A DNA stretch of 64,000 nt from Gryllotalpicola ginsengisoli DSM 22003 (GCF_000419445.1 NZ_AULK01000003.1:62001-126000); one strand, 5' to 3'; shown: positions 43,689 through 55,860, counted from the first letter of the stretch. Numbers and translations are program-made. Notes: generated by a model not told the origin, from the sequence alone.

Positions 43689-43734
43689 GAAACCGCTTTC
43701 ACGGCATCTTCACGCGGCGCCTGCCCGCTGTCAA
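43689..43734 (-). promoter_or_regulatory. Promoter and LacI operator of the importer-3 binding protein operon
   Basis: On the minus strand TTGACA (43734-43729), a 17-bp spacer and GAAGAT (43711-43706) form the promoter. The operator GAAAGCGGTTTC follows at 43700-43689, over the expected start of transcription. The sequence matches the sites at 39609 and 44919. Confidence 0.68.
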
Positions 43735-43791
43735 GGGCGCTGCCGAGGGCGAGGTCAGGACGCGCGCACCGCGTGCGATCGGATGCCGCGG

Positions 43792-44793
43792 TCAGCGGCG
43801 CGCCGCCGTCGAGGCGCGCACCTCGAGCCGCGGTTCGAGGAGCAGGTCGCCCGGCGCATCGGCGCCCGTCAGCAGCGCCGACATGCGCCGCCATGCCTCC
43901 CGGCCCAGCTCGTCGTGGGGCGCGGAGGCCGTGGTCAGGGCCGGGCTCGTGTAGGCGGCGAAGGGGATGCCGTCGAAGCCGGCCACCGACACCCGGCCCG
44001 GAACGTCGACCCCCAACTCGGCCAGCTTGTGCAGCACCCCGATGGCCACCAGGTCGTTGTAGGCGAGCACGGCCGTGGCATCCGATGCGGCGATCGCGGG
44101 GGCGGCGGCCAGGCCGGCGTCGATGCCGGCGCCGCCCGGCATCCGTTGCAGCGTGACGTCGTCGTGGTCGCGCTGGAACTGTTCCAGGCCCCGCAGCCGG
44201 TGGCGGTTCGAGACGCTGTCCTCCGGGCCCTCGAGGTAGACGATCGTGCGGTGCCCGAGGTCATAGAGGTGCGCGGCGAGCAGCCCGATGCCGGTGACGT
44301 AGTCGATCGACAGCGACGGCACCGCCACGGCGTCGCTGCGCCGGTTGATCAGCACCAGCGGGTCGAACTGGTCGGCGAGCGCGGTGAGCTCGCTCTCCGA
44401 CATGCGCGGCGCGCACAGCACGAGGGCGTCGCAGCGCCGGCGCAGCTCGACCGAGAGCGGGCCCTCCTCGCTGGGGGACTCGGCCGAGTCGCCGACGAGC
44501 ACGCGGTAGCCGTCGCGGGCGGCCGCCTTGCTGAGGCTCGTGAGGACGGCCTGGAACGCCGGGTTGCCGAGGTCCGGCACCATGAAGCCGATCGAGCTGG
44601 TGCGGCCGAGGGCGAGGCTGCGGGCCAGGGTGCTGGGGCGGTAGTCGAGCTCCTGCGCGGCGGCGCGCACCCGGTCGGCGACGGCGGGGTCGCCGAGGAA
44701 CTTGCCGTTCATCACCCGCGAGACGGTGGCGGGCGAGACCCCGGAACGGCGCGCGACGTCCACGATCGTCGGCGACATCGAGCGGCGGGCCAT
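43792..44793 (-). CDS. LacI-family repressor of the sugar-acid locus
   Basis: The 333-residue regulator has the helix-turn-helix PTIVDVARRSGVSPATVSRV and hinge LDYRPSTLARSLALGRTSSI, then a sugar-binding-protein-like sensor with VLAYNDLVAIGVLH and VAGFDGIPFAAYTSP. The ATG at 44793 has GGAGGTCGGC upstream, so the longer reading to 44901 is rejected. It lies between the binding-protein operon and the permease/enzyme operon. Three copies of GAAA(S)CG(S)TTTC at surrounding promoters are its likely operators. Confidence 0.9.
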   Translation of the reverse strand: MARRSMSPTIVDVARRSGVSPATVSRVMNGKFLGDPAVADRVRAAAQELDYRPSTLARSLALGRTSSIGFMVPDLGNPAFQAVLTSLSKAAARDGYRVLVGDSAESPSEEGPLSVELRRRCDALVLCAPRMSESELTALADQFDPLVLINRRSDAVAVPSLSIDYVTGIGLLAAHLYDLGHRTIVYLEGPEDSVSNRHRLRGLEQFQRDHDDVTLQRMPGGAGIDAGLAAAPAIAASDATAVLAYNDLVAIGVLHKLAELGVDVPGRVSVAGFDGIPFAAYTSPALTTASAPHDELGREAWRRMSALLTGADAPGDLLLEPRLEVRASTAARR

Positions 44794-44874
44794 GCCGACC
44801 TCCTTCCATCGACGCCTTCCAGCGGCACCGTCTACCGATACCGGTGCGGTCTCTCCCATCCGCACGGGCCGCGG

Positions 44875-44930
44875 TTGACCGCGCGCGACCCACGGTCCCA
44901 TAATCGTGCATCGGAGAAGAAACCGCTTTC
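44875..44930 (+). promoter_or_regulatory. Promoter and LacI operator of the permease/sugar-acid operon
   Basis: TTGACC (44875-44880), an 18-bp spacer and CATAAT (44899-44904) form a promoter unusually close to consensus for this genome. GAAACCGCTTTC (44919-44930) follows where transcription should begin. Both this and the 43689 site continue as TTTCACG, which extends the shared sequence. Confidence 0.7.
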
Positions 44931-44976
44931 ACGCGGCATCCGCCCCACCCGAACGGCGACGAGGAGGTCACCGGAC

Positions 44977-45921
44977 GTGAGCAGCATCGGCGAGCTGCGC
45001 ACGCTCACCAAGAGCATGCGCCAGCGCGGGGAGAAGACCCGCGAGAAGATGCCGGACAACAAGGCCGGCTTCCTGTTCCTGCTGCCGTGGCTCATCGGCC
45101 TCGTCTGCATCACGATCGGCCCGATGGTCGCCTCGCTCTACCTGTCGCTGACGGACTACAACCTGCTGCAGCCGCCGCAGTTCGTCGGGCTCAAGAACTA
45201 CCTCGACATGTTCGACGATCCGCGGCTGTGGAATTCGCTGCGGGTCACCGTGATCTACGTCGTGGTCGGCGTGCCGCTGCAGCTGCTGCTCGCCCTCGGC
45301 ATCGCGCTCGTGCTGAACCGCGGCATGCGCGGTCTCGCCTTCTACCGCTCGATCATGTACCTGCCGAGCCTGCTCGGCGGCTCGGTCGCGGTCGCCGTGC
45401 TGTGGCGGCAGGTGTTCGGCAGCGCGGGCCTCGTGAACTCGCTGCTGGCGGTGTTCGGCGTCCAGGGGCCGGGGTGGATCTCGAGCCCGGACACGGCGCT
45501 CAGCACGATCATCCTGCTGCACATCTGGACCTTCGGCTCGCCGATGATCATCTTCCTGGCAGGGCTCCGGCAGATCCCGGGGCAGTACTACGAGGCGGCC
45601 GAGGTCGACGGCGCCGGGCCGGCGAGGCGGTTCTTCGAGATCACCCTGCCGCTGCTGTCACCGGTGATCTTCTTCAACCTGGTGCTGCAGATCATCTTCG
45701 CGTTCCAGTCCTTCACCCAGGCGTTCATCGTCTCGGGCGGGACCGGCGGCCCCGCCGACTCGACCCTGTTCTTCACGCTGTACCTGTACCAGCAGGGTTT
45801 CGGCAACTTCAACATGGGCTACGCGAGCGCCATGGCCTGGTTCCTGCTGCTGATCGTCGCGGCGTTCACCGCGGTCAACTTCTGGCTCTCCCGGTACTGG
45901 GTCTTCTACGAGGAGGGGTGA
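44977..45921 (+). CDS. Sugar ABC transporter permease (MalF type), importer 3
   Basis: The 314-residue permease begins at GTG 44977 behind GAGGAGGTCA. After a charged N-terminus come six helices (FLFLLPWLIGLVCITIGPMV; SIMYLPSLLGGSVAVAVLW) and the EAA loop YEAAEVDGAGPARRFFEITL. It heads a six-gene operon: two permeases, an SDR, a KdgD-like enzyme, an enolase-superfamily enzyme and a Gfo/Idh dehydrogenase. Importer 3's binding protein lies on the opposite strand to the left. Confidence 0.9.
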   Translation: MSSIGELRTLTKSMRQRGEKTREKMPDNKAGFLFLLPWLIGLVCITIGPMVASLYLSLTDYNLLQPPQFVGLKNYLDMFDDPRLWNSLRVTVIYVVVGVPLQLLLALGIALVLNRGMRGLAFYRSIMYLPSLLGGSVAVAVLWRQVFGSAGLVNSLLAVFGVQGPGWISSPDTALSTIILLHIWTFGSPMIIFLAGLRQIPGQYYEAAEVDGAGPARRFFEITLPLLSPVIFFNLVLQIIFAFQSFTQAFIVSGGTGGPADSTLFFTLYLYQQGFGNFNMGYASAMAWFLLLIVAAFTAVNFWLSRYWVFYEEG

Positions 45922-45931
45922 GGCGGCCGAC

Positions 45932-46825
45932 ATGGTGACGGAGACGTACAGCGCCGCGTCACGGGCGGCGAGCGGCGAGCGGATGCGGCGCAGCATCGGC
46001 CGCGCGGTGACGAGCGTGCTGAAGCACGCCGGGCTGATCGTGCTCGTGGTGATCATGATCTACCCGCTGATCTGGCTCGTCGTGAGCTCCTTCAAGCCCA
46101 ACGACATCATCTTCCGCGACCCGGGCCTCGTGCTGCACGACCTGACGCTGAAGAACTACACCGACGGATGGACGGCGCAGGAGTTCCCGTTCACGAAGTA
46201 CCTGGTGAACACGGCCGTGCTCGTGCTCGGCGCCGTGGTCGGGAACCTGATCTCCTGCTCACTGGCCGCCTACGCCTTCGCGCGGCTCAGGTTCCGGTTC
46301 CGCACCCTGTTCTTCGCGATCATGCTCGCGACACTGATGCTGCCGATCCACGTCATCATCGTGCCGCAGTACATCCTGTTCTCGCAGCTGGGCTGGGTGA
46401 ACACCTTCCTGCCGCTCTTGGTGCCGAAGTTCCTCGCCACCGACGCGTTCTTCGTGTTCCTCATGGTGCAGTTCATCCGCGGCATTCCGCGCGAACTCGA
46501 TGAGGCGGCGCGCATCGACGGCGCCGGGCACTTCCGCGTCTTCGTGCAGGTGATCCTGCCGCTGATGGTGCCGGCGCTCGCGACGACCGTGATCTTCACC
46601 TTCATCTGGACCTGGAGCGACTTCTTCAGCCAGCTGATCTACCTGACGAAGACCGACCACTGGACGGTCTCGCTCGCGCTGCGCGGCTTCATCGACTCGT
46701 CGTCGAGCTCCGACTACGGCGCTATGTTCGCCATGTCGGTGATCTCGCTGCTGCCGCTGTTCCTGATGTTCCTGTTCGGGCAGCGCTTCCTGGTGCGCGG
46801 CATCGCCACGACGGGAGGCAAGTGA
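45932..46825 (+). CDS. Sugar ABC transporter permease (MalG type), importer 3
   Basis: The 297-residue MalG-type permease has the helices VLKHAGLIVLVVIMIYPLIW and LISCSLAAYAFARLRFRF, then MLPIHVIIVPQYILF, and the EAA loop LDEAARIDGAGHFRVFVQVI. It lies 10 bp after its partner permease, and its stop overlaps the start of the SDR gene (TGATG). Coupling to catabolic enzymes ties the importer to the sugar-acid pathway. Confidence 0.9.
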   Translation: MVTETYSAASRAASGERMRRSIGRAVTSVLKHAGLIVLVVIMIYPLIWLVVSSFKPNDIIFRDPGLVLHDLTLKNYTDGWTAQEFPFTKYLVNTAVLVLGAVVGNLISCSLAAYAFARLRFRFRTLFFAIMLATLMLPIHVIIVPQYILFSQLGWVNTFLPLLVPKFLATDAFFVFLMVQFIRGIPRELDEAARIDGAGHFRVFVQVILPLMVPALATTVIFTFIWTWSDFFSQLIYLTKTDHWTVSLALRGFIDSSSSSDYGAMFAMSVISLLPLFLMFLFGQRFLVRGIATTGGK

Positions 46826-47751
46826 TGCGGGTGCTGGTGACCGGAGGCTCGGGGCGGCTCGGGCGCAGCGTGGTGCAGGTGCTGGCCGAGCGCGGGCACG
46901 AGGTGGTCTCGGTCGATGCGGCCGAAGGGTCGGCCGCTGTGCGCGAGCACGTCATCGACTGCGCGGACCCGGGCGCGCTCGCATCCGTCATCGCCGCTGA
47001 ACGGCCGGAGGCGGTGGTCGCGCTCGCCGCGATCGCCGTGCCGTTCAGCGCGCCCGAGGCGGTGATCCTGCGCCAGAACGTGGCGCTGGTGAGCGCGTTG
47101 CTCGAGGCGACGATGCGGGACGGAGGGGTGCGCACCGTGATCGCGGCCTCGAGCCCGACGGTGCTCGGCTACGGCGCCCCGCACGGTTGGCTGCCTGAGC
47201 GGCTGCCGCTCGACGAGGAGGAGCCGCGGCGGCCGTGGAACGCCTATGCGCTCTCGAAGCTCGTGGTGGAGGAGGCGATGCGGTCGGCCGGCCGCAGCGT
47301 GGGCGATCGGATGCGGTTCGTGAGCTTCCGGCCCTGCTATGTGATCGCGCCGGAGGAGTGGCGCGGCGCCCCGACCCAGCAGGGGCATACGGTCGCCGAG
47401 CGTCTCGCGGACCCGGATCTGTCGGCGCCCGCGCTGTTCAACTACGTCGACGCGCGCGACGCCGCCGCGTTCCTCGACCTCGCGGTGCAGGCCGGGCCCG
47501 AGCTGCCGCAGGGCGACACCTTCTTCGTCGGCGCAGCCGATGCGCTGGCCACCCGTCCGCTGGCCGAGCTGCTGCCGCGCTACGTGCCGGGCACCGAGGA
47601 GCTCGCGGCGGGTCTGACCGGCACGGCGCCCGCCTTCTCCTTCGCGAAGGCCGAGCGGGTGCTCGGGTGGCGGCCGCAGCGCAGCTGGCGCACGGAGCTC
47701 GCCGACTCTGAGCAGGGAGATGTGCAGCAGGGAACGGAGGGTGCGGCATGA
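46825..47751 (+). CDS. NAD-dependent epimerase/dehydratase-family SDR (possible uronate/aldose dehydrogenase)
   Basis: This 308-residue extended SDR has the coenzyme motif TGGSGRLG (residues 6-13), Ser109/Ser110 in AASSPTVLG and YALSK with Tyr141 and Lys145. Size and fold fit either a nucleotide-sugar epimerase or the uronate dehydrogenase group, which oxidises uronic acids to aldaro-lactones. Being translationally coupled to KdgD-like and enolase-superfamily genes favours a sugar dehydrogenase role; that is inference. The ATG at 46825 is used, with a GTG at 46822 possible. Confidence 0.75.
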   Translation: MRVLVTGGSGRLGRSVVQVLAERGHEVVSVDAAEGSAAVREHVIDCADPGALASVIAAERPEAVVALAAIAVPFSAPEAVILRQNVALVSALLEATMRDGGVRTVIAASSPTVLGYGAPHGWLPERLPLDEEEPRRPWNAYALSKLVVEEAMRSAGRSVGDRMRFVSFRPCYVIAPEEWRGAPTQQGHTVAERLADPDLSAPALFNYVDARDAAAFLDLAVQAGPELPQGDTFFVGAADALATRPLAELLPRYVPGTEELAAGLTGTAPAFSFAKAERVLGWRPQRSWRTELADSEQGDVQQGTEGAA

Positions 47752-48671
47752 GCGATCTGGTGTTCGAGAGCGTGTTGTTCTTCCCGGTCACGCCGTTCGA
47801 CGCGGCCGACCGGGTCGACGAGGAGCTGCTGGCCGCGCACGTGGCGGGCGGCGTCGCCGCCGGTGCCGGCGGCGTGTTCGCCGCGTGCGGCACCGGCGAG
47901 CTGCATGCGCTCTCGGTGGCCGAGGCGCAGCGCGTGGTCGCCGTGTCGGTCGAGGCGGCCGCGGGGCGGGTTCCCGTCGTGGCCGGGGCGGGCGGATCGC
48001 TCGGCACCGCGCGCGAACTGGCGCGAGGGGCGGCGGATGCCGGGGCCGACGCCGTGCTGCTGATGCCGCCGTACCTCGTGCAGGGCTCGCAGACGGGGCT
48101 GCTGCGTTACGTCGACGCCGTGGCGCAGGCGAGCCCGCTTCCGCTCATCGTCTACCACCGCGCCAACGCCCAGTTCACCCCCGACTCGGCGCGCGCCCTG
48201 GCCGCCGACCCGCGCGTGATCGGGATCAAAGACGGCGCCGGCGACATCGGCCGGGCCCAGGAGCTGGTCGTCGCCGTGCGGTCGAGCGGCCGCGACGACT
48301 TCCTGTTCTTCAACGGGCTGCTCACCGCCGAGGTCAGCCAGGCCGCCTACCGGGGCATCGGCATGCCGCTGTACTCCTCGGCCGCGTTCGCGATGGCGCC
48401 CGAGGTGGCGCTCGCCTACTACCGCGCCTACATCGCCGGCGACGAGCCCGCCCGGCTGCGGCTGCTCGACCGGTTCTTCCTGCCGCTCGTCGCCCTGCGC
48501 GACGAGACCCCGGGCTTCGCCGTCTCGCTGATCAAGGCCGGGCTGCGCCTGAAAGGGGTCCCGGTCGGGTCGGTGCGGCCGCCGCTCACCGACCCCGACG
48601 AACGGCAGACGGCGCGGCTCGCCGAGATCCTCGAGGCGGGCGAGGCCGTCGTGCGCGAGCTCACCCGATGA
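47748..48671 (+). CDS. KdgD-like 5-dehydro-4-deoxyglucarate dehydratase (DHDPS superfamily)
   Basis: The 307-residue class I aldolase-fold protein has FFPVTPF near residue 11, GTGELHALSVAEAQRV, Tyr136 in IVYHRANAQF and the Schiff-base Lys161 in GIKDGAGDIG. This Tyr/Lys context (VYxRxNA, KDGxGD) matches 5-dehydro-4-deoxyglucarate dehydratase (decarboxylating), which makes alpha-ketoglutarate semialdehyde, better than dihydrodipicolinate synthase. The next step, a semialdehyde dehydrogenase, is not in the window. The gene overlaps both neighbours by 4 bp. Confidence 0.82.
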   Translation: MSDLVFESVLFFPVTPFDAADRVDEELLAAHVAGGVAAGAGGVFAACGTGELHALSVAEAQRVVAVSVEAAAGRVPVVAGAGGSLGTARELARGAADAGADAVLLMPPYLVQGSQTGLLRYVDAVAQASPLPLIVYHRANAQFTPDSARALAADPRVIGIKDGAGDIGRAQELVVAVRSSGRDDFLFFNGLLTAEVSQAAYRGIGMPLYSSAAFAMAPEVALAYYRAYIAGDEPARLRLLDRFFLPLVALRDETPGFAVSLIKAGLRLKGVPVGSVRPPLTDPDERQTARLAEILEAGEAVVRELTR

Positions 48672-49825
48672 CCGCTGACCCGACGACCGCAGAGCGGCTG
48701 CCCGAGCTCGGCGATCCGGTCCGCGCCGTCGAGGCGCGCCTGCTGACCGCCCGGCTGCCGCGGCCCTGGGGGCCTGAGGCGCCCGAGAACCACGTCATCG
48801 TCGTGACGGTCAGCACGGAGAGCGGGCGGCAGGGCACCGGCTTCGCGTGGACGCCCACGGTCGGCCCGACCGCGGTGCTCGCCGCTCTGCGCGACGACCT
48901 CGCCCCCCGCGCCGTCGGCCTCGAGCCCGACCCGGTCGCCGTGTGGGGCCGGCTGTGGCTGGAGACGCACGAGGCGGGCGACGGGCTGATGGGCATCGCC
49001 CTGGCCGGAGTGGACACGGCGCTCTGGGATCTGCGGGCGCGCTCGGCCGAGGCATCCGTCGCCGCGCTGCTCGGCGCGAGCCGCCGCGCGCTGCCCGCCT
49101 ACGGCAGCGGCGTGAACCGGCACTACCCGCTGCCCGAACTGGTCGCCCAGGCCGAGCGCTGGGTCGCGGCCGGATTCGACGCGGTGAAGGTCAAGGTCGG
49201 CGGCCGCGAGACAGCCGAAGACCTCGACCGGCTGCGCGCGGTGCGCGAGGTGATCGGGCCGGGCCGCGCCCTGATGATCGACGCGAATCAGCTCTGGGAC
49301 GTGCCCGCCGCGGTCGCCGCGATCGACCGGCTCGCGGAGGTCGAACCGGCCTGGGTGGAGGAGCCGCTGCTGTCCGACGACCTCGCCGGCTACCGCGCGC
49401 TGCGCGAGGAGGTCGGCGTGCCGATCGCCGCCGGCGAGAACCTGCGCTCGCGGTGGGCGTTCGAGCGGTTCCTCGAGGCCGGCGTGCTCGACGTGGTGCA
49501 GCCCAATGTGGTACGGGTCGGCGGCATCACCCCCGCGCTCGAGATCGCCGCGCTCGTCGCCGACGCGGGCGCCCGGCTCGCCTTCCACCTGCTTCCCGAG
49601 CTGTCGGCGCCGCTCGCGGCCGCGCTGCCCGACGCGGGGGCGATCGAGATCGTCGAAGACGCCACCTTCGACCGGCTCGGCCTCGTGCGCGCGGCGCCGT
49701 TCACGCTCGCGGGGGGAACACTGACCTTGAGCGACCGACCCGGCCTGGGGCTCGACTTCGTGACGAGCGTGCCGGGTGCCGCGGGCGCGGCGGGTACTGC
49801 GAGCACAGGAGAGGACACGAGATGA
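48668..49825 (+). CDS. Enolase-superfamily (mandelate racemase-like) sugar acid dehydratase
   Basis: This 385-residue enzyme has the capping domain and TIM barrel of the mandelate racemase subgroup. KVKVG carries Lys174 and Lys176; metal ligands are Asp205 (MIDANQ), Glu231 or Glu232 (VEEPL) and Glu257 (AGEN); His307 is in FHLLPE. The Asp that normally pairs with this His is Asn280 in QPNVVRVGGIT. It probably dehydrates a sugar acid to the substrate of the KdgD-like enzyme; which stereoisomer is unknown. ATGA overlaps link it to both neighbours. Confidence 0.83.
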   Translation: MTADPTTAERLPELGDPVRAVEARLLTARLPRPWGPEAPENHVIVVTVSTESGRQGTGFAWTPTVGPTAVLAALRDDLAPRAVGLEPDPVAVWGRLWLETHEAGDGLMGIALAGVDTALWDLRARSAEASVAALLGASRRALPAYGSGVNRHYPLPELVAQAERWVAAGFDAVKVKVGGRETAEDLDRLRAVREVIGPGRALMIDANQLWDVPAAVAAIDRLAEVEPAWVEEPLLSDDLAGYRALREEVGVPIAAGENLRSRWAFERFLEAGVLDVVQPNVVRVGGITPALEIAALVADAGARLAFHLLPELSAPLAAALPDAGAIEIVEDATFDRLGLVRAAPFTLAGGTLTLSDRPGLGLDFVTSVPGAAGAAGTASTGEDTR

Positions 49826-51147
49826 CGGATGCCGAACGCTACGCCCTGATCGGAACGGGATCGCGCGCCGAGCTGTACCTCGACGGGATCCTCGCCCGCC
49901 CCGAGCTCGCCCGCCTGGTGGCGTGGAGCGACCCGAACCCCGGCCGACAGGACTACTACGAGGCGAAGTTCCCGCCCGGCCGGGCGCCGCACCGCTTCGA
50001 CCCCGCCGAGCTGGAGACCGCGATCGCCGAGCACGGCGTGCAGCGGGTCATCGTGACGACCCCCGACTTCACCCACGCCGAGTACGTCTCGCGCGCGCTG
50101 CTCGCGGGAGCCGACGTCGTGGTGGAGAAGCCGCTCACCATCGACGTGGACGGCGTGCGACGCATCCGTCACGCCTTGGACGAGTCGGGGCGCTCTCTCG
50201 TGACCACGTTCAACTACCGGTACAGCCCGCGCAATTCGGCGCTGAAGCGGGTGATCGCCTCGGGGCGCATCGGGCAGGTGACCTCGGTGCACTTCGAGTG
50301 GGTGCTCGACACGGCGCACGGCGCCGACTACTTCCGGCGCTGGCACCGCTACAAGAAGAACAACGGCGGGCTGCTCGTACACAAGGCCTCGCACCATTTC
50401 GACCTCGTCAACTGGTGGATCGACGCGGCGCCGGTGCGCGTGTTCGCGAGCGGAGGCCTGCGGTTCTACGGCGCCGAGAACGCGGCGCGGCGCGGGCTCG
50501 GTCCGCGGCCGGAGCGCGGCACCGGGCATGCGGCGGAAGACCCGTGGTCGCTCGACCTCACCCTCGACGCGAAGAACAAGGGGCTCTACTTCGACGCCGA
50601 GAAGTACGACGGCTACCTGCGCGACCGCGACGTGTTCGACCCGGGCATCACGATCGAGGACAACCTGTCGCTCGTCGTCGACTACGACACGGGCGCCTCG
50701 ATGAGCTACTCGCTGAACGCGCACAGCCCGTGGGAGGGCTACCGCATCGCCGTGAACGGCACCGAGGGCCGGGCCGAGCTCGACGTGGTCGAGCGCGGCG
50801 CCGTGCTGCGCGGGCCGGACGGGTTCGTGGTCGTCGACCCCAGCGCCCAGCCGGGGCTGTTCCCCGCCGCCGACGTGCGCCCGCCGTCGGAGCGGCTCCT
50901 CGTGCAACGGCACTGGGAGCCGGCCGAGGAGGTGCCGATCGAGGCCGGCACGGGCGGGCACGGCGGCGGCGACGCCCTGATGCTGGACCACGTGTTCGGG
51001 CGGGTCTCCTCCGACGAGCCGCTGCACCGCATCGCCGGCGTCGACGACGGGGTGCGCGCGGTGTCCGTCGGCATCGCCGGAAACCGGTCGCTAGAGACGG
51101 GGGCCCCGGTCGTCGTCTCGGAGCTGGGGCTCGACGCCGCTCAGTGA
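49822..51147 (+). CDS. Gfo/Idh/MocA-family NAD(P)-dependent oxidoreductase
   Basis: The 441-residue protein has an N-terminal Rossmann domain (YALIGTGSRAELYL), the conserved EKPL motif at 102-105, and a C-terminal alpha/beta domain with GGLLVHKASHHFDLVNWW (residues 182-199), in the place of the catalytic Asp/His segment. It is longer than typical 330-350-residue family members. It ends the operon, overlapping the enolase-superfamily gene by 4 bp, and likely oxidises a sugar or sugar acid in the same route. Substrate unknown. Confidence 0.85.
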   Translation: MTDAERYALIGTGSRAELYLDGILARPELARLVAWSDPNPGRQDYYEAKFPPGRAPHRFDPAELETAIAEHGVQRVIVTTPDFTHAEYVSRALLAGADVVVEKPLTIDVDGVRRIRHALDESGRSLVTTFNYRYSPRNSALKRVIASGRIGQVTSVHFEWVLDTAHGADYFRRWHRYKKNNGGLLVHKASHHFDLVNWWIDAAPVRVFASGGLRFYGAENAARRGLGPRPERGTGHAAEDPWSLDLTLDAKNKGLYFDAEKYDGYLRDRDVFDPGITIEDNLSLVVDYDTGASMSYSLNAHSPWEGYRIAVNGTEGRAELDVVERGAVLRGPDGFVVVDPSAQPGLFPAADVRPPSERLLVQRHWEPAEEVPIEAGTGGHGGGDALMLDHVFGRVSSDEPLHRIAGVDDGVRAVSVGIAGNRSLETGAPVVVSELGLDAAQ

Positions 51148-51209
51148 AGCCACAACCGCACCGCAACTAGACTGGGGAGGATCCCCGCACGTCTCGAAGG
51201 AAGGTGCAC

Positions 51210-51785
51210 GTGGCCGCCCGCTACTGGCTTGCTCAGTTCGCCCGCGCGGTCGTCGCACTCGCCGCCGGCGCTGCCATCACCTTCGATCAGGGCCACTCAG
51301 CGGCGCTCGGCCTCGGCGTCTTCTCCGCCTTCGCGATCCTCGGCGGTCTCGTGACCTGCTGGTCGGGTTTCCTGGTGACGGATGCCTCGTTCCGCGCGCT
51401 CTTCGCCGTGCAGGGTCTCGTCGGCGTCGCCGCCGGCGTCGTCGCCCTGGTGGTGCGCTCGGGCGGCCTCGGCGCCCTGCTCTACACCGTGAGCGTGTGG
51501 GCGCTGATCACGGGCGTGCTCGAGCTGCTGGCCGGCTGGCGGGCACGCCGCCGGCTCGACGAGGCGGCGGCCGTGTCGCGCGACTGGCTGCTCGCCGGCA
51601 TCGCGACCGTGGTGCTCGCCATCGTCTATCTGGTCATCCCCCCGGAGCACCGTCTCGTCGTCGGGCTGCTCGGGGCCTACGCCGTGATCATCGGCGTGTA
51701 CCTCGCGATCGGCGCCTTCTCGCTGAAGTGGGCACACCCCACCGCGGCGCTCGACGCGGATGAAGCAACGGAGTCCCACGCATGA
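51210..51785 (+). CDS. DUF308/HdeD-like integral membrane protein
   Basis: The 191-residue protein has about six hydrophobic helices with short loops, for example AVVALAAGAAITFDQGHSAA, LFAVQGLVGVAAGVVALVV and VVGLLGAYAVIIGVYLAIGA, as in DUF308 (HdeD-like) proteins. Its function is not known. The GTG at 51210 is preferred to the GTG at 51204 because GAAGGAAGG would overlap the latter. It is translationally coupled (ATGA) to the next small membrane protein and is probably not part of the sugar-acid operon. Confidence 0.72.
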   Translation: MAARYWLAQFARAVVALAAGAAITFDQGHSAALGLGVFSAFAILGGLVTCWSGFLVTDASFRALFAVQGLVGVAAGVVALVVRSGGLGALLYTVSVWALITGVLELLAGWRARRRLDEAAAVSRDWLLAGIATVVLAIVYLVIPPEHRLVVGLLGAYAVIIGVYLAIGAFSLKWAHPTAALDADEATESHA

Positions 51786-52090
51786 GCAACCCTTCCCCGA
51801 AACCCGGCCGCACGCCCTCGCGTCGCGAGGTGCTGCGCCCCGCCGAACTGGTCGGAGGGGCGGCGCTGCTCGGAGTGTTCGCGGGGCTCGTCGTGCTGAT
51901 CGCCGCGCGCTCCCTGGTGGATGCCGGCGTGGCGTTCGGCGTGGCGTTCATCGTCGCGCTGGTGGTCGTCGCCCTGTTCGTGCAGTCGCTGAAGCCCGAC
52001 GCCGAGGAAGAGGCCGACATCGAGGAGCAGGACGCCGCTCACGGCGGCACCCGCCCGGTGCTCGGCCGCGACGACGAAGAGCACCGCTAG
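51782..52090 (+). CDS. Small two-helix membrane protein, unknown function
   Basis: This 102-residue protein has a basic, Ser/Pro/Arg-rich start, two transmembrane helices (LVGGAALLGVFAGLVVLIAA and GVAFGVAFIVALVVVALFV) and an acidic tail (DAEEEADIEEQDAAHGG). The topology places both ends on the same side, probably the cytoplasm. Its start overlaps the stop of the DUF308 gene. No family is recognised. Confidence 0.75.
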   Translation: MSNPSPKPGRTPSRREVLRPAELVGGAALLGVFAGLVVLIAARSLVDAGVAFGVAFIVALVVVALFVQSLKPDAEEEADIEEQDAAHGGTRPVLGRDDEEHR

Positions 52091-52188
52091 GGGCTTCTGA
52101 GCCCACCCTGCGAGTGGCGGGGTGCGCGATTCGTCACGTTTCGACGATGTGGCGTTCTGCACGAGCGCATTTCGACGAATCGGATGCG

Positions 52189-52240
52189 CGCGCGAGGGCC
52201 CGGCGCGACCGAGGTGTCTCGGCCGCGCCGGGCTCGCGCG
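52189..52240. terminator. Large bidirectional hairpin terminator
   Basis: Left arm CGCGCGAG-GG-CCCGGCGCG-A-CCGAG and right arm CTCGG-CCGCGCCGGG-CTCGCGCG form a nearly perfect stem of about 23 bp with a GTGT loop, between the rightward small membrane gene and the leftward surface-protein gene. TTTC follows on the plus strand. Confidence 0.72.
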
Positions 52241-52250
52241 TTTCAGCGCG

Positions 52251-55747
<3,497 letters not shown>

Positions 55748-55826
55748 CGTGTCCCCCCGTGGAATGTCGGTTCTACCCCAGAGGGTAACCCCGCCTTCGG
55801 GGGCAAGCAGCCGGAAGCATCCGCTT

Positions 55827-55845
55827 CACCCCCGCATTGGGGGTG
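55827..55845 (-). terminator. Hairpin downstream of purB
   Basis: CACCCCC and GGGGGTG pair around a GCATT loop, 16 bp beyond the purB stop in the direction of purB transcription. A weaker CCCCG-CCTT-CGGGG hairpin lies a little further on. Confidence 0.5.
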
Positions 55846-55860
55846 GGACCATCGGTCTAT

